Assembly: GCA_903837285.1 (NCBI GenBank)
Contig: CAILUD010000078.1
Location: forward strand, 1-64,000
Direction: 5' to 3'
Source of the DNA: an uncultured Bacteroidota bacterium
Lineage (GTDB): Bacteria > Bacteroidota > Bacteroidia > Bacteroidales > GWA2-32-17
Length of the DNA: 64,000 bases
Positions 1 to 8,700 of the stretch are shown here, one piece after another. Every line of letters begins with the position of its first letter. The first letter of the stretch is position 1. The notes beneath the pieces were generated by a model. That model was not told the DNA's origin. It saw only the letters and a list, made by a program, of their open reading frames with translations, and searched no databases. The position numbers and the translations under genes were made by a program.

Positions 1-199
1 ATGAATACTATCTAACGGAAAATCATCAGGGGGTACTCTTTTGAAAAAACAAAATACTTTAGGTGAAAATCAATAGAATCAATACCTTTGATTTTGATTA
101 ATATTTATTTAGGACGCTATTGTTTTAACACTATTAATATACTTATTAAAATTCTTTTTTGTTTTTTAGATGTCTTATAATAAAAACCCCTTTTGAATT

Positions 200-207
200 T
201 ATCTTTG
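200..207 (+). promoter_or_regulatory. probable -7 promoter box for the TPR gene
   Basis: TATCTTTG matches the Bacteroidota -7 consensus TAnnTTTG and lies 19 bases before the ATG at 227. No clear -33 TTG sits at the usual distance. A second perfect -7 box, TACCTTTG, is present at 83-90 and could drive a longer leader. Nothing else was recognised in bases 1-199. Confidence 0.5.
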
Positions 208-226
208 CAAAAAAAATAATTGGTAA

Positions 227-2086
227 ATGCTTAAACTTATAATTATAATATTAGTTTTCTTTGGTATAGCAAACACCATTCAATCTCAGACTCCCGATGA
301 GCAAAATCAACTTGCTCAACAATATTATAAAAACAAGGAGTTTGAAAAAGCAGCAACTATTTTCTCTGATTTATATAGCAACCAGAAATCTAAAATATAT
401 TTCACATATTATTTGAACTGCCTTATTGAATTAAAAGACTTTGAAACTGCAGAGAAAATTTTAAAAAAAGAAATTCGCAGGAATAATACCGACCTCAGCT
501 TTAAGGTTGATTTAGGTTATTTATACAAAATTCAAAATCTGTTAAAAGAATCAGACGAAGAATATATGCAAGCATTAAAACTGCTTCAGCCAGACAATAA
601 TCAAATTATTACCCTGGCAAATGCTTATCTGTCGAAACGAGAATTTGGTTTTGCCGAGCAAACATATTTAAAAGGCAGAAAAATGCTAAAAGACGTTTAT
701 GGTTTTAATTTCGAATTGGCAAATATATATCAGGCACAACTTCTGTATGATAAAATGATTAACGAGTATTTAGATTTACTTGAAATTAACGATAGCTATT
801 TACAAACCGTTCAAAACAGATTACAGTCTTCGGTTTATGCTGATAAGGAAAATAATTTAATCGGCATTTTAAAATCTCAACTTATTAAAAGAATTCAGAA
901 AAATCCAGACAGAAAAATATTTAGCGAATTGTTAATTTGGTTGTATTTGCAAGATAAAGATTACGAAAATGCATTTATTCAATGTTCTGCGTTAGATAAA
1001 AGACTTAAAGAAGATGGCAGCCGACTGATTGAATTAGCTAACCAGGCAGTAATAAATAAAGATTATGATGTAGCATTAAAAGCATACCAATATGTAATTG
1101 ATAAAGGAAAAAGTAACAGCTGGTATGTTGATGCAAGAAGCGATTACATGAATACGCTTTACAATAAAATAATAGAACAACCAGGAGTTAAAAAATCTGA
1201 TGTAGAAGATTTAGAAAAACTTTTACAAACAACATTAAACGAATTAGGTCGTTCAAAATCAACTTTCTCATTAATTAAAGCTATTGCATTTATTCAAGCA
1301 TTCTATCTAAATAAAGCCGATGAAGCAAGCCTGGATTTAGAAAAAACACTCGCCTCAAATATTTTAGCCCCAACACAAATTGCAGAATGTAAACTATTAA
1401 TGGGCGATATTTTATTATTTAATAATGATATTTGGGGAGCAACCATTTATTATGCTCAGGTTGAAAAAGCAAATGAAAACGAACCTGTTGGGCATGAAGC
1501 TAAGTTTAGAAAAGCAAAATTAGCATATTATTCTGGCGACTTTTTATGGGCACAGGCACAGTTGGATGTTCTAAAAGCTTCAACTTCAAAACTTATAGCT
1601 AACGACGCTTTTACTTTATCATTATTAATTAGCGAAAACATTACAGCCGACTCAACAGGCGAAGCTTTACAAATGTACTCAAGAGCCGAATGGCAAATTT
1701 TTAAACATACTGATAGTTTAGCTATTATAACATTAGACAGTATTCTTAGAAAATACTCTTCTAATGAAATTTTAGACGATTCGTATTTTAAATTAGGAGA
1801 GCTATTTCTTAAAAAAGCAAACTATCAAAAAGCTATTTCTTATTTCGATACAGTATCCACCAAATTTAGTGTTGGAATTTTATCTGACGATGCACTATTT
1901 AAATCAGCAACTATTTATGAAAAATATATGCTCGATAATAAAAAAGCAATGGAATATTACCAGAAAATTTTAACCAACCATCCAGGTAGCATAATAGTAA
2001 ACGAAGCCCGAAAAAAATATCGTTTTTTAAGAGGAGATAAGCTACAAGAAGAAATTCCTGCTATAATAGACGATACCCAATTTTAA
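227..2086 (+). CDS. exported tetratricopeptide-repeat protein
   Basis: The 619-residue protein starts with a signal peptide of about 20 residues (hydrophobic core LIIIILVFFGIA, cleavage near SQT). The rest is almost entirely helical repeats typical of TPR: paired ~34-residue units with the A/Y/F pattern, clear at residues 25-130, 270-330 and again at 480-600, where the spacing resembles the YbgF/BamD-type outer-membrane TPR repeats. TPR proteins are scaffolds, so the partner cannot be read from sequence. The ATG at 227 follows a good -7 box. The next gene starts 4 bases after the stop, so they are probably co-transcribed. The exact role is unknown; a periplasmic envelope-assembly or gliding/T9SS-associated scaffold is one possibility. 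Confidence 0.8.
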   Translation: MLKLIIIILVFFGIANTIQSQTPDEQNQLAQQYYKNKEFEKAATIFSDLYSNQKSKIYFTYYLNCLIELKDFETAEKILKKEIRRNNTDLSFKVDLGYLYKIQNLLKESDEEYMQALKLLQPDNNQIITLANAYLSKREFGFAEQTYLKGRKMLKDVYGFNFELANIYQAQLLYDKMINEYLDLLEINDSYLQTVQNRLQSSVYADKENNLIGILKSQLIKRIQKNPDRKIFSELLIWLYLQDKDYENAFIQCSALDKRLKEDGSRLIELANQAVINKDYDVALKAYQYVIDKGKSNSWYVDARSDYMNTLYNKIIEQPGVKKSDVEDLEKLLQTTLNELGRSKSTFSLIKAIAFIQAFYLNKADEASLDLEKTLASNILAPTQIAECKLLMGDILLFNNDIWGATIYYAQVEKANENEPVGHEAKFRKAKLAYYSGDFLWAQAQLDVLKASTSKLIANDAFTLSLLISENITADSTGEALQMYSRAEWQIFKHTDSLAIITLDSILRKYSSNEILDDSYFKLGELFLKKANYQKAISYFDTVSTKFSVGILSDDALFKSATIYEKYMLDNKKAMEYYQKILTNHPGSIIVNEARKKYRFLRGDKLQEEIPAIIDDTQF

Positions 2087-2090
2087 ATTC

Positions 2091-2975
2091 ATGCAGAATC
2101 AGAAAAAAGCATACTTTTTTGCAATTTCTGCTGTATTGCTATGGTCAACAGTTGCAACTGCGTTTAAAACTGCACTAGCCGGCATGAACTATACCAACCT
2201 GCTTTTTATTAGTACACTAACAAGTTTACTGCTATTTGGTGTTGTTATAATATTAAACAAAGAAATTAATGCCACTTTTAAAATTAGCTTGAAATCCTGG
2301 TTATACTCAGCTTTATTAGGTTTTTTAAATCCTTTTTTATACTACATGGTGTTATTAAAGGCCTATAGCATACTACCTGCACAAATAGCGCAACCGTTAA
2401 ATTACACATGGCCTGTTGTACTTGTAATTTTATCGGCACCATTTTTAAAACAAAAAATATCAATAAAAGCATTAATTGCCCTTTTTATATGCTTTATTGG
2501 TGTTTTGGTAATTTCTTTCCAAGGCAAATGGAATTTAAATATCTCCAATCCATTTGGAGTATTTCTTGCTGCCGGCAGTTCAATTATATGGGCGGTTTTT
2601 TGGCTTATTAATATGAAAGACGAACGAAAAGAAACCCCAAAACTTTTTTTAAATTTTCTTTTTGGTTTTATTTATATCGCGCTATACCATTTATTTTTTG
2701 AGCCCATTAAAATTAGCGGTAACATTTCTCTTTTTGCCGCAATTTATGTCGGTGTTTTTGAAATGGGAATTACATTTGTATTATGGTTAACTGCATTAAA
2801 ATATTCCAAATCACCCGAAAAAATAAGTTCCTTAGTTTTTTTATCCCCTTTTCTTTCAATTTTTTTTATTGCATTTTTTCTTCGCGAAAGCATTCATGTT
2901 TCTACAATTGCAGGTTTATTACTTATTGTTTTCGGAATATTTTTATCAAAAGCTAAACTTAAAAAAAACAGTTAA
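2091..2975 (+). CDS. DMT-superfamily (EamA) membrane transporter
   Basis: This 294-residue protein is made of about ten hydrophobic helices arranged as two EamA repeats (roughly residues 8-140 and 150-288). Helix 1 carries the family-typical pattern AISAVLLWSTVATAFKTAL, and the second repeat starts with AAGSSIIWAVFWL. EamA proteins are inner-membrane permeases exporting amino acids or other small metabolites. The substrate cannot be deduced here. The gene sits 4 bases downstream of the TPR gene, which suggests one transcript, although the functions have no obvious link. Confidence 0.87.
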   Translation: MQNQKKAYFFAISAVLLWSTVATAFKTALAGMNYTNLLFISTLTSLLLFGVVIILNKEINATFKISLKSWLYSALLGFLNPFLYYMVLLKAYSILPAQIAQPLNYTWPVVLVILSAPFLKQKISIKALIALFICFIGVLVISFQGKWNLNISNPFGVFLAAGSSIIWAVFWLINMKDERKETPKLFLNFLFGFIYIALYHLFFEPIKISGNISLFAAIYVGVFEMGITFVLWLTALKYSKSPEKISSLVFLSPFLSIFFIAFFLRESIHVSTIAGLLLIVFGIFLSKAKLKKNS

Positions 2976-2981
2976 ATATTA

Positions 2982-3008
2982 TTGTTTAATTTCTCTATAG
3001 TATCTTTA
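2982..3008 (+). promoter_or_regulatory. probable ruvC promoter (-33 TTG, -7 TATCTTTA)
   Basis: TTG at 2982-2984 and TATCTTTA at 3001-3008 are 16 bases apart and lie just before the ruvC ATG at 3016. The -7 box differs from TAnnTTTG only in its last base. The predicted leader is very short. Confidence 0.45.
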
Positions 3009-3015
3009 TTGCATA

Positions 3016-3570
3016 ATGAGCGCAGATAAAATAATACTTGGTATTGATCCTGGAACAACAATAATGGGTTATGGGATACTTGAAATTAAGCTTAATAAGC
3101 CAATTGTTATAGCTATTGGAGTAATTGAATTACAAAAACTGGACGACCATTTTGTAAGGTTAAAGCATATTTTTGAGCGTGTATCTGGTTTAATAAACGA
3201 ATACAAACCTGATGAACTTTCTATAGAAGCTCCTTTTTTTGGAAAAAACGTTCAATCAATGTTAAAGCTTGGCCGTGCTCAGGGAACGGCTATTGCAGCT
3301 GCAATCTCTCATTCTATTCCTATTTTTGAATATGCTCCAAGAAAAATTAAACAATCTATTACCGGAAACGGGAATGCATCAAAAGAACAAGTAGCTAGTA
3401 TGTTACAAAAAATTCTAAACATAAAAGAAATGCCTAAACACCTGGATGCTACCGATGGTCTGGCTGCTGCGCTTTGTCACTATTATCAAATTCCTGTTGG
3501 CGAGAATAAAAATGCTGCTAAAAGCTGGAAAGAGTTCTTAAGTAAAAATCCCGAGAGATTAAAGAAATAA
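3016..3570 (+). CDS. ruvC: crossover junction endodeoxyribonuclease RuvC
   Basis: RuvC is the Holliday-junction resolvase that, with RuvAB, cuts four-way junctions during recombinational repair. At 184 residues it has normal length. All four acidic catalytic positions of the RNase H-like fold are present: D11 in GIDPGT, E71 in LSIEAPFF, and D144 and D147 in [14 protein letters not shown]. The conserved [15 protein letters not shown] segment precedes the last helix. The ATG gives the expected N-terminus with the first beta strand starting at residue 6. It is the last plus-strand gene before a convergent HIT/greA pair; two tandem hairpins separate them. No ruvA or ruvB is in the window. Confidence 0.97.
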   Translation: MSADKIILGIDPGTTIMGYGILEIKLNKPIVIAIGVIELQKLDDHFVRLKHIFERVSGLINEYKPDELSIEAPFFGKNVQSMLKLGRAQGTAIAAAISHSIPIFEYAPRKIKQSITGNGNASKEQVASMLQKILNIKEMPKHLDATDGLAAALCHYYQIPVGENKNAAKSWKEFLSKNPERLKK

Positions 3571-3639
3571 CTAACACAAGCGAGGACGCTTGTGTTAGTT
3601 ACAAATAAAAAACTGTACCAAGCGTCTTCGCTTGTTACA
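3569..3639. repeat. inverted pair of REP-like palindromes, probable bidirectional terminator
   Basis: Two hairpins follow ruvC. The first has a perfect 14-bp stem (3569-3582 with 3587-3600) and loop AGGA. The second (3614-3624 with 3629-3639) has 10 of 11 pairs and loop TCTT. Both share the core CAAGCG/CGCTTG, and the second read on the minus strand has loop AAGA, so the two are related copies in opposite orientation, as in REP/BIME units. They lie between convergent ruvC and the HIT gene and may end transcription from both sides, though neither has a strong T tract. Confidence 0.65.
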
Positions 3640-3657
3640 AAATATTAATAAAAAGTT

Positions 3658-4050
3658 CTAATAATTTGCTCTGATTTTTTCAGCTGTTTCTATCATTTGT
3701 TCTTTAGAAAAAACCAACTTTTTTCTTGAGAAATCAATATCCGAAACATTATTAATGGGAATAAGATGTATATGAGCATGAGGAACCTCCAGACCAATAA
3801 CAGCAACTCCAATTCTTTTACATGGAATAGCTTTTTCTATTGCTTTTGCCACTTTTTTAGAAAATAAAGTTAAACCAGATAAAACATTATCTTCAACATT
3901 AAAGATATAATCAATTTCCTTCTTTGGAATTACTAGAGTATGCCCTTCTGCTAAAGGTGACACATCTAAAAATGCCAGAAATTCGTCGGTTTCAGCTATT
4001 TTATAGCAAGGAATTTCGCCGGCTACTATTTTCGAAAAAACAGTTGGCAT
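3658..4050 (-). CDS. HIT-family (histidine triad) nucleotide-binding hydrolase
   Basis: HIT proteins are small homodimeric nucleotide hydrolases or transferases acting on AMP-linked substrates. This one has 130 residues, the usual length. The histidine triad is H91-A-H93-I-H95-L, and the N-terminus has the family signature TVFSKIVAGEIPCYKI with the LDVSPLAEGHTLVIPK strand-helix region. It starts 1 base after the greA stop codon, so both are almost certainly on one transcript. It resembles the HinT/PKCI branch; the physiological substrate is not evident. Confidence 0.94.
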   Translation of the reverse strand: MPTVFSKIVAGEIPCYKIAETDEFLAFLDVSPLAEGHTLVIPKKEIDYIFNVEDNVLSGLTLFSKKVAKAIEKAIPCKRIGVAVIGLEVPHAHIHLIPINNVSDIDFSRKKLVFSKEQMIETAEKIRANY

Positions 4051-4051
4051 A

Positions 4052-4525
4052 TTAACGGGTAATTTCTATTACTTCAAAAGATAATTTTCCGCTTGGAACC
4101 TGAACTTCAATTGAATCGCCAACCTTTTTTCCAAGTAGTCCTTTTGCAATTGGAGTATTAATAGAAATTTTTCCTTCCTTAAAATTAGCTTCGCTTTCTG
4201 AAACTAATGTATATTGCTGAATAGCATTGGTTGCTATGTTCTTAATTTTCACCTTAGATAATATCTGAACTTTAGATTTATCTATGTTAGTATCGTCTAA
4301 AATACGACTGGTTGAGATTAATTCCTGTAGCTTTTTAATTTTCATCTCAAGCATACCTTGCGCTTCTTTAGCTGCGTCATATTCAGCATTTTCCGACAAA
4401 TCACCTTTGTCGCGAGCTTCGGCAATAGCGTTTGAAATAGCAGGACGTTCAACAGTTTTTAACTGAATAAGTTCTGCTTTTAATTTTTCAAAACCTTCTG
4501 GGGTTAGGTACGAAATGTTGCTCAT
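4052..4525 (-). CDS. greA: transcription elongation factor GreA
   Basis: GreA enters the secondary channel of backtracked RNA polymerase and stimulates cleavage of the 3' end of the transcript. The 157-residue length is typical. The N-terminal coiled coil (about residues 8-78) carries the acidic tip DLSENAEYDAAKE with the catalytic D/E pair. The C-terminal FKBP-like domain includes the conserved stretch TPIAKGLLGKKVGDSIEVQVPSG. The ATG is followed by the standard beginning YLTPEGFEKL. The gene leads a two-gene unit with the HIT gene. Its likely -7 box lies upstream of a terminator-like hairpin, so the hairpin may sit in the greA leader. Confidence 0.97.
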   Translation of the reverse strand: MSNISYLTPEGFEKLKAELIQLKTVERPAISNAIAEARDKGDLSENAEYDAAKEAQGMLEMKIKKLQELISTSRILDDTNIDKSKVQILSKVKIKNIATNAIQQYTLVSESEANFKEGKISINTPIAKGLLGKKVGDSIEVQVPSGKLSFEVIEITR

Positions 4526-4549
4526 ACTTCATTAATTTTAAAAACAAAA

Positions 4550-4574
4550 AGAATCCCGAATAGTTCGGGACTCT
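4550..4574 (-). terminator. intrinsic terminator after the porV-like gene, within the putative greA leader
   Basis: An 11-bp stem (4550-4560 with 4564-4574, one G-U pair in the minus-strand RNA) with loop CTA is followed on the minus strand by TTTTTGTTTTT. It lies 28 bases past the porV-like stop codon and 25 bases before the greA start. It is a convincing terminator for the upstream operon. A perfect -7 box for greA is immediately upstream, so initiating greA transcripts would also run through it. Confidence 0.82.
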
Positions 4575-4581
4575 TTAAGTG

Positions 4582-4589
4582 CAAATATA
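4582..4589 (-). promoter_or_regulatory. probable greA -7 box
   Basis: TATATTTG on the minus strand is a perfect TAnnTTTG match. Transcription would begin near 4576, at the base of the hairpin at 4550-4574. No -33 TTG is visible at the usual distance, so the call rests on one box. Confidence 0.42.
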
Positions 4590-4601
4590 ATAAAAATTTT
4601 A

Positions 4602-5711
4602 TTACAGTGTAATTTTAGCTCCTATTGTGTGAACGCCATTAAATGGGTTTGTGTCGCGATATGAATAATCGAGAGAAAAAGTAGAGCCTTTTTCTTTACT
4701 AATAGGAATTTGAACAGAAGCACCTACCGTTGGACCAGTAAAGCATGTTGTACGTGTATCTAATTTTGTAATTCCATTTTCATAAACATAACCACATCTA
4801 ATCATTACAATTTCTTTAAATGAATATTCTAAACCACCGTGATATTGATCTTTTGTAAATGAATTTGATGTAAAGTTTCCAGCAAAACTAATACGGTGAT
4901 CGCTTCTGATTTTGTCTGCTACGGTATCCACTTTCTGAGCTAAATAAAAATCATACATACCGCCTATCATAATTAACGCAGGTAATTCAAACTCTGCCGA
5001 ACGTGACTCAACTGTCATTACAATATCTTTTGGTGGAACTGCTCCGCGAAATGATAGTCCATCGCCTTTAAAACGCATTGTTGGACCAACATTTTTAATA
5101 GAGATTCCAAAATGTAAGTTATCACGGTTTTTCTTTCCTAATTTATTTTTTCCTAAACCAGTAAGATATTGAATACCCGCATCGAAACAAACTCCAGAAG
5201 CAGATAAATCGGCAGTTTTTTCATTAATGATTTTGACTGCTAAACCGCCATAAATACTGTTTGAAAACTCTTTAGCATATGCCAAAGCGATATTTGTATA
5301 ATTAGGTCGATAAGTACCTATACCACCTTCTGGAATTTCTACAGTTGTAATATCTATGTCGCCAAAATTCATATTCATTAATGAAATACTTAACACTCCA
5401 CTTTCACCAACTTTTTGAGAAAGTCCAAAAGAATTAATATTAATTCCAGTACCTCCTAACCAGTTAGTTCTAGCGAAAATAAATTCAGTTTTCTTAGTGA
5501 AAGCAGTTCCGGCAACATTAAGTTGTAATGCTTCTAAACCTCTTATTCCTGCTGAGTTTGCACCACCCCAACCTGTGCTTCTAGCCCAAGGGTTAATAAG
5601 TAGCTCGGTTGCTCCTGCTTGGCCTGCGCGTTGCTCATTGCCCGCGAAACAGAATGTAGTTGCACTTACTAATGCCGCTACTGCCAGAATTTTAATTGAT
5701 CTTTTTTTCAT
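4602..5711 (-). CDS. PorV/PorQ-family outer-membrane barrel protein
   Basis: The 369-residue protein has a signal peptide (MKKRSIKILAVAALVSATTFCFAG) and a predicted beta-barrel with amphipathic strands. The N-terminal segment after cleavage (AGQAGATELLINPWARSTGWGGANSA) matches the PorV/PorQ family, where GATELLINP.AR is the typical opening. PorV is the T9SS shuttle that collects CTD-bearing cargo at the SprA translocon; paralogues of this family occur outside the core T9SS. It is the third gene of the operon, 35 bases after a large CTD-bearing protein and followed by a strong terminator. A role in surface delivery or anchoring of its neighbour is inferred. It is probably not the core PorV, because porU is absent here. 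Confidence 0.82.
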   Translation of the reverse strand: MKKRSIKILAVAALVSATTFCFAGNEQRAGQAGATELLINPWARSTGWGGANSAGIRGLEALQLNVAGTAFTKKTEFIFARTNWLGGTGININSFGLSQKVGESGVLSISLMNMNFGDIDITTVEIPEGGIGTYRPNYTNIALAYAKEFSNSIYGGLAVKIINEKTADLSASGVCFDAGIQYLTGLGKNKLGKKNRDNLHFGISIKNVGPTMRFKGDGLSFRGAVPPKDIVMTVESRSAEFELPALIMIGGMYDFYLAQKVDTVADKIRSDHRISFAGNFTSNSFTKDQYHGGLEYSFKEIVMIRCGYVYENGITKLDTRTTCFTGPTVGASVQIPISKEKGSTFSLDYSYRDTNPFNGVHTIGAKITL

Positions 5712-5746
5712 GATTCTCCAATATTTTGTTCTAAATCATTTAATTT

Positions 5747-8700
5747 TTAAAAATTGTTTAAATCAAGTGGACGTAATGCACCAAACCATTTAACAATTTT
5801 TTCGCCAAGCGCCTTAGCATCTATATGCACAATATAAACACCACTAGCAATGGTAATGCCGTATTCATTCTTTAAATCCCAATCCTGATATGAAAGCGGA
5901 CTGTCTTTTTTAAATCTTCTGATTAAAGTACCACTAACATTGTAAATGCTAATTGTACAAACTTGTGGAAGATTTGTAATTTTAACTTTATAGTCAAGCT
6001 GCGATTTTTCATAAGCACTGTAACCATAATAAGGATTAGGAACAACTCTAATTAAATCTAACGCATTCTTTGCAGTTTGTTCGTCATTTATAGTTGGAAC
6101 CAAATCTTTCAAACTAAAGTTATAATATGGTAAATCACTATTCTCTACTAAAGCTGGATCGCGTTTAAAATTACCTGTTGCTTTAATATAAGGATTAGCA
6201 ATATTAAAATTAAAAGTAGCATCGCACCTTATAAAAGAATAAGGATCGGAAGCACTAACCTGTACATCTCTTGAAAGCATTGGAATAGAAACCCACATTG
6301 CATTCCACCATAAATTACGTTTAGTATTTCCAGAATTACCTGTTATTGTTATAAACTTTTTATACATATTTAAACCAGCATCGTAACGTGGAATTGTATC
6401 TGAACCAGCTTCGTTATGTCCAAAAACATAAATAAAATGTTTTCCGCCTAGGTAAAAATCACCTGCTAAACCACCAGATTGAAAATACAAATCGGATGCA
6501 TAATTTTTGGTTGGATTCCACATCATATCCCTACCATTTTCTCCTGGATATCTTGAATCTTCTCCAAAAACCATATTTAATCTTTCGCCATTCTCAACAT
6601 CAATAGCATAACCAGGGAACCAACCCATACCTCTTCCAGCAATATAATTAGAGTTATTTGGATTAGTACTATCACCAGCTAAAATAGTATTTGAATTTCC
6701 ATCTTTATCTACCGATGCATGCTTACGTAAATTAAATTTATATGCATTTCCTTCATTTAACCCAGGATTAAATACACTTGTAGCTAAATCGTAATCGCAA
6801 GTTTCAATTACAGGACAACGAGTCCATTTTGACTTATCCTTTGTTATAACAACTTTTACGCTTGACAAACGTCTGGAAATAGAACTCATACTTGAATGTA
6901 AAAGTCCGAAAGAAACACCTGTATTAATTGGATCATAAGTTGCCGACCCAGCTTTATCTTCCATTCCAAACATATATGGAGCCCAAGTTCCATCAATTAC
7001 TTTTTCAAAGAATTGTAGTGCATCGCCAGAAGTAGCACTATTAATATCGTTACAGGTAGAATTATCAGTTACTACAGTTGTTCCACATCTTATCCAGTTT
7101 GGAAAACCACAACCATCATAATCCTGAACAAAATCTATCCACCGTTTTGATAGGTCGGCCCATTCCACACTTGATGATATATATCCATTTTGAAATGCAG
7201 CAGGATCGTTTTTTGCCGGCCATGGAACCTGATTAATTGTAATTGAAATTCCCCATTCTGGAATAATTTGCTCATTCAAATATGTAATTGGGGATGTTGA
7301 CCATACTGTATCTTTCGAATCTACAGCATTCTCTTTAAATGCCATCCATGATGCGGTATTAATATAATAACCTGCAGAAGCAATACCAACATTTGCTGAA
7401 CTAGGTATAAATTTAAGGCCAAAATTCTCAGCAGGAACATTTAATGGGTCAATTACTTTAATTTTAATTGGGCCATATCCGTTTTCGTATTCAACGCTAT
7501 CGGCTCTCCATGGAGAACCTGCCATAATTTTATTTATAGTTTTTTGAGTTAATCTTAGCTCATTATTGCCATTACCTAATCCTTCAATTTGAACAATCTT
7601 TGGACCATCACCAAATGTAGAGTTTAAAATAGTTCCAACATTTGCAGGTGCAGTAATATGAGGAATTTTAGAATAAGTTTTAATTCCTGTTCTACTAGGT
7701 AAATAAGGTTGTTTCTGACCATCTAATGCAGCAGGATCTGTTGGGTCATAGGTTTTATAATTATTATATCCATAAGCAATTGCAACATAATAATATGTTT
7801 TATGGTTTACCAATCGTTTATCGCCAATTGCAAAAGCATCATCAGTTAATGTAAAGGCATGTTGAATACCTACATTTGCACCTTCAACTTTAAGCTTAGG
7901 AACAGAAGCGCCTATTTGATTATCGTAATCATAATTTATAATTCTACTAATAGTGTCTTTCACGTCGCATTGGAAAACCAATCTTGCTTTATCTTCATTT
8001 CCAATATCGGTAACTGATGAACTTTCATCTTTTAACTGGAATACCTGATATCCCTGGAATGTGAAATAAGGTACACAACCAGGAAGAGTTGTTGGACATA
8101 CAATAAAAGGATCTTTCTCTGAATAATCCTCCGGAGTATTCATATAATTATTTGTTCCTTTAACATTAACAATATGAAAAATAAACTCTCTATCAAGTTC
8201 TATAATATCAAGAAGAGGAGCAACAGGACCGTCAATTAATTTAAAGCAATTATCAAATAATCTTTGAGCTTTATCATCTGCACGTTTTACTTCAATAATA
8301 GAAGCTCTTCTGCCTCCTGATGTTGCTCTTGCCCAAACCATACCAGTTGTAATATCGTTTGCTGCACCAGGTTTTAAAGTAAATGGACCAGCGGAGTGAA
8401 CAAATCTATAATCAATTGCAGTATTACCTTCAACAGACCAAGGAGCCTGTGGATTACCACCAGTACCCCATCCACTTGGGTCGGTATCTTCTGGGTAAGC
8501 AAAGTCAGCAGGAGTTCCTGATCCAGTCGAAAATCCTGTGCCACCATAAGTCATTCTAACACCATTTTTCCAATAACCAGTTAAGAATCTATAATATTCT
8601 GTAGCAGTTGACGGATCACTTAATGTACTACCATCATTCTGGAAATACATAAATCTGCGCATTCCCCAACGTTCGTTTCCTGGAACACCATCGCCAAAGT

